Source: an uncultured Rubrobacteraceae bacterium (lineage in GTDB: Bacteria; Actinomycetota; Rubrobacteria; Rubrobacterales; Rubrobacteraceae). From it: a stretch of 11,231 nucleotides of DNA. Shown here piece by piece: positions 6,605 through 11,231 of this stretch. Positions within the stretch are counted from its first letter, which is position 1; every line of letters starts with the position of its first letter. The notes beneath the pieces are model-generated. The model did not search any database. It was not told the origin of the DNA and worked only from the letters and a program-made list of their open reading frames with translations. Both the position numbers and the translations under genes were made by a program. The DNA lies in the NCBI GenBank assembly GCA_902805985.1, contig CADCUW010000529.1, positions 1-11,231 on the forward strand, in the 5' to 3' direction.

Positions 6605-7435
6605 CTACGGGATCTCTTCCGGGGGGCGGCCGATCCACTCTTCGTAGATCTCCTCGTAGGTACCGTCCTCTTTGATCTCGGCCAGAGCCTGGTTGACGGG
6701 CTCGATGAGGGGGCTCTCTTTCGGGAAAGCGATGCCGTACTGGGAGCCCGTGGGGATGACCTCGACGAGCTCAAGCTCCCCGCCGGATTCGTCCACCTCC
6801 GTCTGCGCGGCAGGAAGATCGTAGATCACGCCGTCCACCATTCCTTGCTCCAGCGCGGTGAATGCCGCGTCTATGGTCTTATCGAAGGTGCGCACCTGCT
6901 CGACGTCGCCGGCGTTGAGGAGCTCCCCGGCCTCGGTCTGGCCCATCGTGCCGGTCTGGACGCCTAAAGTCATCTCCCCGAGGTCGCCGGTCGACTCTAT
7001 CTCCGAGCCGCTGCGGACGACTAGCGCCTCCTCCACGTTGTAGTAGGGGTCGGAGAAATCTACCTGCTGGCGGCGGTCGGCGGTGATGGTCATGCCCGAG
7101 ATGACCGCGTCGAAGAGATTGGAGGAGAGTCCCCTGATGAGGCTGTCGAACTGGACGTTCCTGTACTCGACCTTGAGGCCCGTCCGGTCTGCCACCTCGT
7201 TCATCAGGTCGATGTCGAAGCCCCTGGGGCCCTCGCGCGGGGCGAACTCGAATGGGGGATAGGCGACGTTGGAGGCGACGACTATCTCGCCGTCGGCCAG
7301 CGCAGAGCTCGTCGTCTCCTCCTCCCGCACGACGTCAGCCGGGGACGGTTCGTCGTCCCCCGCGCTGCATCCCGTCGCAAAGAAGGCGCCCAGGACGAGC
7401 ATCGCCGCCAGGTACCTCACCGACCACCCTCTCAC
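6605..7435 (-). CDS. Amino-acid ABC transporter substrate-binding lipoprotein (SBP_bac_3)
   Basis: This is a 276-residue extracellular receptor that captures a polar amino acid and delivers it to a membrane permease. It has a type II signal peptide: basic start, hydrophobic core (8-19) and lipobox ATGC, so Cys23 would be lipidated and anchored outside. Family 3 features include 'VASNVAYPPFEF', the signature 'GFDIDLMNEVADRTGL', 'VISGMTITADRRQQVDFSDPYY' (from which the substrate-binding loop is expected), 'LGVQTGTMG' and a C-terminal 'IKEDGTYEEIYEEWIG'. The ligand cannot be named. GTG at 7435 is chosen because GGAGGGGAG lies about 8 bases upstream and the signal peptide follows at once. No permease or ATPase follows; only a permease tail lies upstream, so it appears orphaned. 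Confidence 0.9.
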   Translation of the reverse strand: MRGWSVRYLAAMLVLGAFFATGCSAGDDEPSPADVVREEETTSSALADGEIVVASNVAYPPFEFAPREGPRGFDIDLMNEVADRTGLKVEYRNVQFDSLIRGLSSNLFDAVISGMTITADRRQQVDFSDPYYNVEEALVVRSGSEIESTGDLGEMTLGVQTGTMGQTEAGELLNAGDVEQVRTFDKTIDAAFTALEQGMVDGVIYDLPAAQTEVDESGGELELVEVIPTGSQYGIAFPKESPLIEPVNQALAEIKEDGTYEEIYEEWIGRPPEEIP

Positions 7436-7472
7436 CCTGAGTCTCCCCTCCCGCGTCTGCGACCCGGGGCTT

Positions 7473-7487
7473 CCGCCCGTCGGGCGG
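7473..7487. promoter_or_regulatory. Hairpin in the leader of the binding-protein mRNA
   Basis: CCGCCCG-T-CGGGCGG is a perfect 7-bp palindrome around one base. It lies between the inferred transcription start (about 7507) and the ribosome site of the minus-strand binding-protein gene, so it would be in the 5' leader. It could stabilise the message, attenuate it, or be an operator. Confidence 0.4.
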
Positions 7488-7513
7488 GCCGGGCGTGGTG
7501 TTCCGTGAACGCA

Positions 7514-7542
7514 ATAGTATTCAGCCGACAGGGCGGGGTCAA
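7514..7542 (-). promoter_or_regulatory. Promoter of the substrate-binding protein gene
   Basis: On the minus strand TTGACC (7542-7537), a 17-base spacer and TACTAT (7519-7514) match 5/6 and 4/6 of the sigma-70 consensus. The predicted start is near 7507, about 70 bases before GTG 7435. It lets the gene be expressed although its upstream neighbour is broken. Confidence 0.55.
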
Positions 7543-7564
7543 GACGCCGGCGGCGTAAGCGTCC

Positions 7565-7645
7565 CTACGCCGTGCGGCGGTTCAGGCGGCGTTCGAGGCC
7601 GTTTGCCAGGTAGATCAGGGGCAGACAGATCGCCAGGTAGAATCG
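7565..7645 (-). pseudogene. 3' end of an amino-acid ABC transporter permease, truncated
   Basis: The minus strand encodes FYLAICLPLIYLANGLERR, then LNRRTA and a TAG stop (7567-7565). A final transmembrane helix followed by LERRL and a short basic tail is the usual C-terminus of His/Glu/Gln-type permeases of binding-protein-dependent transporters. The rest of the permease (about 200 residues) is missing: upstream of about 7645 the frame stays open but stops resembling a permease and enters the integrase leader. The stop is 129 bases from the binding-protein start on the same strand, the expected neighbour. The match rests on about 25 residues, so identification is good but not certain. Confidence 0.6.
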
Positions 7646-7662
7646 GCATTTCAGCGATTCTA
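7638..7662. other. Candidate recombinase core (attachment) site at the permease/integrase junction
   Basis: TAGAATCG (7638-7645) and CGATTCTA (7655-7662) are perfect 8-bp inverted arms around a 9-base spacer. They sit where permease homology ends and 57 bases upstream of the integrase start. Tyrosine recombinase core sites have this shape (7-13 bp arms, 6-9 base crossover). No second copy was found in the window, so the role is inferred; a plain RNA hairpin is the alternative. Confidence 0.35.
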
Positions 7663-7718
7663 CTCCATCGCGGTCCTCCTTTTGACAGCTTAGACACAGC
7701 TACGGGAGGAAGAAACGG

Positions 7719-8359
7719 ATGGGAGAGAAGAGGCGCGGGGCCGGAGAAGGGAGCAACTACCGGCGCAAGGACGGTAGGTGGGTCGGGCAGTACGAGGTCG
7801 AAGGAAAGCGGCGCTACGTCTACGGCCAGGACAGGGAAACCGTCAGGACCAAGATGACGAAGGCCCTCGCGGATCGGGACGCGGGGGTGGTCTTCGACTC
7901 GCTGAACCTCACCGTTGGCGAGTACGCGTCGCTCTGGCTCGACTCGATAAAGCAGGACGTTGGCCCCCGCACTTGGAAGCGCCACGAGGAGCTAACCCGG
8001 CTGCACGTTATCCTCAGGTTCGGCAGCGCAAAGCTCGACAAGCTGAACGCCTTGCAGGTCCAGGCCTTCTACCACAAGAAGCTCGATTCCGGCCTTTTCC
8101 CCACCACCGTCAGGAAGGTTCACGGAACGCTCTACAAGGCGCTCAAGCAGGCCGTGCGATGGCAACTGATTCCCAGGAACGTCTGCGATTCCGTAACGCC
8201 ACCCAGAGCGACAAAGGTGGAGATAGAGGCGCTCTGACAACGGACTAGGTCAAGGCCCTCCTGGACACCGCGAGGAGCGACAGGCTCCACGCGCTCTACG
8301 TCCTCGCATGCACCACGGGCATGAGGCAGGGCGAGTTGCTGGCGCTCAAGTGGGACTAA
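7719..8359 (+). pseudogene. Tyrosine-recombinase (phage-type) integrase, broken and truncated
   Basis: ATG 7719 follows GGAGGA by 8 bases. Residues about 10-55 are an arm-type DNA-binding region (SNYRRKDGRWVGQYEVEGKR...), and residues about 63-150 the helical core-binding domain ('LTVGEYASLWLDSIKQDVGPRTWKRH'). The frame then ends at TGA 8235. Removing a duplicated CT at 8232-8235 (CTCT to CT) restores 'EALTTD', followed by an amber codon at 8246 where Gln is expected, then 'VKALLDTARSDRLHALYVLACTTGMRQGELLALKWD' and TAA at 8357. The TGMRQGE motif holds the first catalytic Arg; the HxxR and Tyr nucleophile region is gone. So there are three independent lesions. It is most like integrases of actinobacterial integrative elements, and cannot be active as read here. 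Confidence 0.88.
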
Positions 8360-8778
8360 GGGTCATCTGCACAAAATCGGAGGCATAGAAGCCGAATATG
8401 GTCCTTGCGATCGAGAAATAATCCGTCCATACTTAAGCTTACATGACTGGGCCAGGAAGGGGCCAAGACGCTGTTCGGAAACCGCTTTGAATACCTAGGT
8501 GTACTTGGGTTCTCGGCACAGCTTATCCGACAGCTCACGCGCCGGATCGGTGGGCGATGGTAAGGAAAAGGGCTTGTTCATCACGAGTTGGTATCGGTGG
8601 ATGGTTGGGCGTGCCACCCAACATGTGGCGCATCTTGTATAGCGGGCTACATTCGTTGGTGTGTCCGGCTGGACATCTTGGTGTGATAGGGATTACACTT
8701 ATGGGCAGGTGAAAAGGACAGCGGTTTGGGACCGGGGGATGTTTCCGGCTTCGACGCTAAGCACCAGGGGAGAGCCAC
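8360..8778. other. Gene-poor, lower-GC stretch of the accessory region
   Basis: GC falls to about half (29/60 and 31/60 in the two blocks I counted, at 8401-8460 and 8641-8700), clearly below the flanking chromosome. No start-to-stop frame with a ribosome site is convincing. A stop-free plus-strand run at 8447-8563 ('AKTLFGNRFEYLGVLGFSAQ') has some coding look and may be a gene remnant, unidentified. The last 120 bases hold repeats and a dyad likely to serve the small gene at 8779. Confidence 0.5.
8670..8699 (+). promoter_or_regulatory. Possible promoter with overlapping dyad operator upstream of the 78-aa gene
   Basis: TGGACA (8670-8675), an 18-base spacer and TACACT (8694-8699) form a modest sigma-70-like promoter. 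Overlapping the -10 is the dyad GTGTGAT-AGGG-ATTACAC (8681-8698), one mismatch from perfect and close to the Crp/GlxR form TGTGA-N6-TCACA. A direct repeat TTGGTGTG occurs at 8656-8663 and 8678-8685, 22 bases apart. All of this is by eye. Confidence 0.35.
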
Positions 8779-9015
8779 ATGGAGTTGGAAGAGGCGCGCA
8801 GCGGCACGCTGGTGCGCGTGAAGGAGGGCTACCGTAAGACCGACCTCGTGGGCATGCGCGGCACCGTGCGGAAGTGTTGGGGTCATCCGGACTACTCGGC
8901 GGTGGACATCGAGTTGGAGGACGGGCGTTCGGAGTTGCTGTGGTTCCACCAGCTGGAGGTTGTGGGGGAGGGCGAAACCCTTTCCGGCGCGAGACGGTTC
9001 CTCCTGCGTAGGTAG
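8779..9015 (+). CDS. Small protein with KOW/SH3-like barrel, unknown function
   Basis: This 78-residue protein has GGGGAGAG just upstream of its ATG at a proper distance. The sequence (VRVKEGYRK...GMRGTVRKCW...VDIELEDGRSELLWFHQLEVV) has the alternation of short beta strands, an early GxxGtV turn and a closing 'L-E-D-G...W/F' strand typical of KOW-like or SH3-like barrels that bind RNA, DNA or protein. It has one Cys and no signal peptide or membrane segment, so it is cytoplasmic. It is followed 7 bases after its stop by the 68-aa gene, suggesting an operon. I do not recognise a named family; nucleic-acid binding is a guess from fold type. Codon use is GC-rich like the chromosome, unlike the stretch upstream. 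Confidence 0.7.
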   Translation: MELEEARSGTLVRVKEGYRKTDLVGMRGTVRKCWGHPDYSAVDIELEDGRSELLWFHQLEVVGEGETLSGARRFLLRR

Positions 9016-9022
9016 TCTGGGC

Positions 9023-9229
9023 ATGGTAGCCAAGGTAGGGAACAAAACGGCGCGAGAGGCGGGGCTTCCGAACCATTACCGCTTGGACGAGTCGGACCCG
9101 GACGTGGTCGTGCTGCGCCGGGATGACGGGACCTTCGTGGCCGCGTTCAGCGCGAGGGGTGCCACCACAGAGGGACTCGTCGAGGCCGCGCGGGAGGATT
9201 ACGCGTCGCTAATCGAGCAAACCGCGTGA
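9023..9229 (+). CDS. Small cytoplasmic protein of unknown function
   Basis: This is a 68-residue acidic protein (MVAKVGNKTAREAGLPNHYR...). I chose ATG 9023, seven bases after the stop of the 78-aa gene; reading from 8960 would overlap that gene by 56 bases and start inside it. The ribosome site is weak (AGGT about 10 bases upstream), consistent with coupling to the upstream gene. The body has a short beta hairpin (PDVVVLRRDDGTFVAAFSARG) followed by a helix (TTEGLVEAAREDYASLIEQ). There is no signal peptide, membrane segment or catalytic motif. No family is recognised. Coding status is supported by the tight spacing and GC-rich codons; function is open. Confidence 0.62.
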   Translation: MVAKVGNKTAREAGLPNHYRLDESDPDVVVLRRDDGTFVAAFSARGATTEGLVEAAREDYASLIEQTA

Positions 9230-9249
9230 GCGCCGGACGCGAAGCGGTG

Positions 9250-9501
9250 CTAGCCCGAGCGCGGCTCGCACGACCGAGCGCCGGGCTTGGCAACCGCTAT
9301 GGTAGCAGTGTGGCTTAGGTCGGTCAGCCTCCCAACCTGCGCCGCGCCTGCTGCCCGTGGACGCTTCTCTTGCGGGGCATCTCGCGGAGCACCCGGAACC
9401 TGCGTCTCAACATCGGCCCTCAGTAGCGACAAGCCGTAGTTGAAAAACCAGGCACCAAAAGCGACCGCAACGACGAAGACGAAAAACAGCAGCACCTGCA
9501 A
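9250..9501 (-). CDS. Small single-pass membrane protein, unknown
   Basis: This 83-residue protein has one strong hydrophobic segment right at the N-terminus (VLLFFVFVVAVAFGAWFF), then LSLLRAD and a polar, Arg/Pro/Ala-rich tail of about 50 residues, probably cytoplasmic. I chose TTG 9501 because GGGAGGAGG ends 5 bases upstream and a promoter lies at 9530-9558; starting at ATG 9558 would place that promoter inside the gene. A GTG two codons later is also possible. It is convergent with the 68-aa gene (20 bases between stops). No family is recognised; short membrane proteins like this are frequent in mobile elements and may be toxins, holins or transporter helpers, but nothing decides between these. 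Confidence 0.5.
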   Translation of the reverse strand: MQVLLFFVFVVAVAFGAWFFNYGLSLLRADVETQVPGAPRDAPQEKRPRAAGAAQVGRLTDLSHTATIAVAKPGARSCEPRSG

Positions 9502-9529
9502 CGTGCCTCCTCCCGCTCTAAGTTGGGGT

Positions 9530-9558
9530 TTTATAACCAACGCTACTACCACCGGCAA
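9530..9558 (-). promoter_or_regulatory. Promoter of the small membrane protein gene
   Basis: On the minus strand TTGCCG (9558-9553), a 17-base spacer and TATAAA (9535-9530) match 4/6 and 5/6 of consensus. The expected start is near 9523, giving a short leader with GGGAGGAGG and then TTG 9501. Confidence 0.5.
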
Positions 9559-9651
9559 GACACTTTTTTCTCCCGCACAAGCCGTAGGCGGTGGTGGTTC
9601 GCGGAACCCAACATGTGGTTCGGTCTGAAGGGGCTATCGCTCTGTTCGGGC

Positions 9652-9654
9652 TTA
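9652..9654. repeat. Left target-site duplication TTA of the IS5-family element
   Basis: TTA directly outside the left terminal repeat, matched by TTA at 10611-10613. This fits the TNA duplication of several IS5 subgroups. Confidence 0.7.
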
Positions 9655-9673
9655 GAGCTTGCGTCAATAGGGC

Positions 9674-10510
9674 TCATGGTCGTCGGGATGGGCGCCCCTC
9701 CCAGCGGTAGCGTGTCCAGCCTTCTCGGATCAGCCTCCTCACGATGATCACCACCTCCGAGAAGGCCACCCAGAAATCGATCACCCTACCCACCCTCTCG
9801 GTGCACCAGAAGAGCTTCTTGTGGGCGTTGTGCCACGAGCTCGTCCTCTCCACCACCCACCTCTTCGTGGCCCAGAACGGTGCCGGCTTGCCCTTCCCCG
9901 AGATCTCCCATCCTAGCCCCAACTCGGTCAGACGTTCGCGGGTCAGCAGCGAGTCGTAGCCGCGGTCGAGGTGGACGCTCGCCCCCTCCGGAAGCGCCCC
10001 CAGCGTCCCCAAGCTCGCTTCCAGGGTGGGCACCAGAAGCGGAGAGTCGTGGCGGTTGGCGGGGGCGCTCACACAGCCCAGCGGGATGCCCGAAGCGTCC
10101 ACTGCCATCGAGCGTTTGAGGCCCCGTTTGCCCCTATCTACCGGGCTCGGACCAGCCTTCTCCCCTCCGCAAGGAGCCTTGGTAACGCACCCATCCACCG
10201 CCAGATCCGAAAGCTCAAGGCCGATGAGGCGGTCGTAGGCATCGAGGCAGATCCGCCTGAGCCGCTCCATCACCCCAAGCTCGATCCACTCGTCGCGGCG
10301 GCGCCTTAGTGTACTCTCCGAGCATGATGCGTCGGCGATCCTTTCGTAGGCGCAGCCGAAAACCAAAACCTGAACGAGCTTCTCGAAGACGACCCGCTCG
10401 GGGATGCGCGAGCGGTGGCATCCGAGCGGATGGTCCGTTTCTCGCTCGGGCAGCAAGGCAGAAAACTGTTGCCAGACGGGGTCGATGAGGTATGGTGGCA
10501 GCGCGGGCAC
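9674..10510 (-). CDS. IS5-family DDE transposase
   Basis: This 278-residue transposase cuts and joins the ends of the surrounding element. Residues about 8-75 are the IS5-type N-terminal helix-turn-helix region ('LIDPVWQQFSALLPE', 'RRRRDEWIELGV'). The catalytic domain shows D106 (LAVDGC), the 'KAPCGGEKAGPSPVDRGKRG' stretch, 'ANRHDSPLL', D182 (HLDRGYDS) and E221 (VVERTSSWHNAHKKL), i.e. a complete DDE triad with the expected Tyr/Arg-type C-terminal motif. GTG 10510 is preceded by GAAGGAG 7 bases upstream, and the protein starts as homologues do. Its C-terminus runs close to the left terminal repeat. There is no frameshift or premature stop, so it is probably functional. Confidence 0.92.
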   Translation of the reverse strand: MPALPPYLIDPVWQQFSALLPERETDHPLGCHRSRIPERVVFEKLVQVLVFGCAYERIADASCSESTLRRRRDEWIELGVMERLRRICLDAYDRLIGLELSDLAVDGCVTKAPCGGEKAGPSPVDRGKRGLKRSMAVDASGIPLGCVSAPANRHDSPLLVPTLEASLGTLGALPEGASVHLDRGYDSLLTRERLTELGLGWEISGKGKPAPFWATKRWVVERTSSWHNAHKKLFWCTERVGRVIDFWVAFSEVVIIVRRLIREGWTRYRWEGRPSRRP

Positions 10511-10557
10511 GGGTGCACTCCTTCGTCGGGAAGCGTAGAGAACTCCCCAAATGATGG

Positions 10558-10586
10558 ATTATCTCGTGCCCGTTTTTTCATGCGAC
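10558..10586 (-). promoter_or_regulatory. Weak promoter for the transposase
   Basis: On the minus strand GATAAT (10563-10558) is a good -10, 17 bases after a poor -35 (GTCGCA, 10586-10581). It lies inside the IS between the right terminal repeat and GTG 10510. A weak internal promoter is usual for an IS. Confidence 0.35.
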
Positions 10587-10610
10587 TTCAGCTCCTATTG
10601 ACGGAAGCTC

Positions 10611-10613
10611 TTA
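10611..10613. repeat. Right target-site duplication TTA
   Basis: Pairs with TTA at 9652-9654 immediately outside the terminal repeats. Confidence 0.7.
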
Positions 10614-10623
10614 GTTACTGTTA

Positions 10624-10752
10624 TCAGAAGCTATTGGCGTTGCTCCTTTTAGGCCCAGCGCTCGGGTCCGTGTCGTATGCCGCAAACTGGCGATCTCGGT
10701 CGGCCAGGAACTTCGCGTTGAGGGGGTTCTCGAAGGTCGACGATCGGTTGTA
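10624..10752 (-). pseudogene. Possible C-terminal remnant of an unknown protein
   Basis: The minus strand reads 'VYNRSSTFENPLNAKFLAD' then 'RDRQFAAYDTD' and ends at TGA (10626-10624). About 34 of 43 codons end in G or C, like real genes of this chromosome, while the opposite frame does not show this. There is no start codon with a ribosome site at the upstream end, and the region beyond is the divergent acetyltransferase leader. It may be the tail of a gene cut by rearrangement, or chance. No family is recognised. Confidence 0.25.
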
Positions 10753-10787
10753 GACTGCCCTCGACGCGAGAATCGGAGGAACGGGCC

Positions 10788-11231
10788 GTGAACGACGCGA
10801 CGCCCCACGAGGTACGAGGCTACCGCCCGGAAGATCATGAGTTCTTGAGGGACATGTCCTACTAGGCTGCCTTCTGGCGCCCCGGCGCCCCCCGGCCGCC
10901 ACGGGACGAGGCCCTCTCCTCCCCGGACCTCGCCCGCTACATCGAGGACTGGGGCCGCCCGGGCGACGCGGCCGTGGTGGCGGTGGACCGGGCGAGCGGG
11001 GAGAGGGTCGGGGCGGCCTGGTACCGCCTCCTGACCGAGGAGGCGCCGGGGTACGGGTTCGTGGCCCCCGGGGTGCCGGAGCTCGGCATGGGCGTCGCGG
11101 AGGCTTTCCGCGGCCGCGGCGTCGGCGGGGCACTGCTGGGGGCGCTGATGGAGAGGGCGAGGGCCGAGGGCTTCGGTGCCCTGAGCCTGAGCGTCGAGGA
11201 CGGCAACGACCCGGCCGCTCGGCTCTACGAG
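10788..11231 (+). pseudogene. GNAT acetyltransferase with in-frame amber codon, 3' end off the window
   Basis: GTG 10788 has GGAGGA 7 bases upstream. The frame reads MNDATPHEVRGYRPEDHEF, LRDMSY, then TAG (10863-10865), then AAFWRPGAPRPPRDEALSS and onward without further stops. 'Y-E-A-A-F-W' is the expected wording at this point in related acetyltransferases, so TAG most simply comes from GAG (Glu). The acetyl-CoA loop is intact downstream (GVAEAFRGRGVGGALL, fitting R-x-x-G-x-G/A), as is the closing 'LSVEDGNDPAARLYE'. The product would be a 25-residue peptide unless the amber codon is read through or translation restarts internally. The gene is partial at the right edge. Its substrate is unknown. 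Confidence 0.75.

Larger units (their letters stand above)
9655..10610 (-). mobile_element. Complete 956-bp IS5-family insertion sequence
   Basis: The ends are GAGCTTGCGTCAATAGG (9655-9671) and, inverted, CCTATTGACGGAAGCTC (10594-10610): 17 bp with one mismatch. The flanking bases TTA / TTA are a 3-bp target duplication. A single transposase gene fills the element, stopping 2 bases after the left terminal repeat. The size, ends beginning GAG and the TNA target fit the IS1031/IS427/ISL2-like part of the IS5 family; the exact subgroup was not checked. Intact ends and an uninterrupted gene suggest recent arrival. Confidence 0.85.

Noticed and set aside
7682..7687. Perfect TTGACA upstream of the integrase as its -35
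   Set aside because: At 16-18 bases downstream there is only the ribosome site (GGAGGA) and no -10-like hexamer.
8734..8757. GGGGGAT...GGCTTCGACGC resembles the 5' end of a tmRNA
   Set aside because: No matching 3' acceptor strand, T-arm or CCA end occurs in the following 500 bases, and the 78-aa gene with its own ribosome site starts 22 bases later. Elements inserting in ssrA leave 3' rather than 5' fragments.
8616..9618. 13-base direct repeat ACCCAACATGTGG at 8616-8628 and 9606-9618, considered as att sites
   Set aside because: One such match is about what chance predicts in an 11-kb window, and neither copy sits at a junction with the integrase or permease.
10768..10776. AGAATCGG near the acetyltransferase leader as a second copy of the 7638-7662 core
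   Set aside because: Only 8 bases match, the spacer and second arm are absent, and the missing permease sequence is not next to it.
8246..10865. Two amber codons in otherwise readable genes suggested UAG recoding
   Set aside because: The VanW, serine hydrolase, binding-protein and 78-aa genes all use TAG as a normal stop with proper gene spacing, and the integrase has other lesions as well. Ordinary nonsense mutations suffice.

Overview
This is a high-GC chromosomal segment that most resembles a Rubrobacter-like actinobacterium. That assignment is an inference from codon bias, the protein style, and the VanW, MurJ and GNAT proteins; no rRNA or other marker gene is present. Reading left to right there are three zones. 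Zone 1 (1-7565) is ordinary chromosome. A minus-strand pair holds a 395-residue double-GNAT-like acetyltransferase followed, 11 bases on, by the first 20 codons of another gene. Divergent from it is a plus-strand operon of two membrane-anchored wall proteins: a VanW/PG_binding_4 protein and a serine hydrolase of the beta-lactamase fold. They face a convergent murJ (lipid II flippase), and the gap between them is filled by one large inverted repeat. Upstream of murJ, beyond a second repeat-rich gap, lies a lipoprotein substrate-binding protein of an amino-acid ABC transporter with its own promoter.

Zone 2 (about 7565-10614) is accessory DNA. Just upstream of the binding protein is only the last two dozen codons of its probable permease partner. 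The sequence then switches to a tyrosine-integrase gene, with a small dyad at the junction that has the geometry of a recombinase core site. The integrase is dead: a two-base duplication, a nonsense codon and loss of the catalytic C-terminal half. After it come about 400 bases of lower-GC, gene-poor DNA, two small tandem unknown proteins (78 and 68 aa), a convergent 83-aa single-pass membrane protein, and an intact 956-bp IS5-family insertion sequence with 17-bp terminal repeats and a TTA target duplication. The simplest reading is a degraded integrative element that cut the permease off from its binding protein, later hit by an IS.

Zone 3 (10615-11231) has a short, coding-like minus-strand remnant and a GNAT acetyltransferase that runs off the window and carries an in-frame amber codon near its N-terminus.

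Functionally, the left part is a cell-envelope neighbourhood (a precursor flippase facing a wall-protein operon). The right part is a genomic scar. I found no CRISPR array, complete tRNA/rRNA, recognised defence system or other clearly new multi-gene system. The best leads are the element junction, the dyad overlapping the vanW promoter, and the two intergenic inverted-repeat structures flanking murJ.
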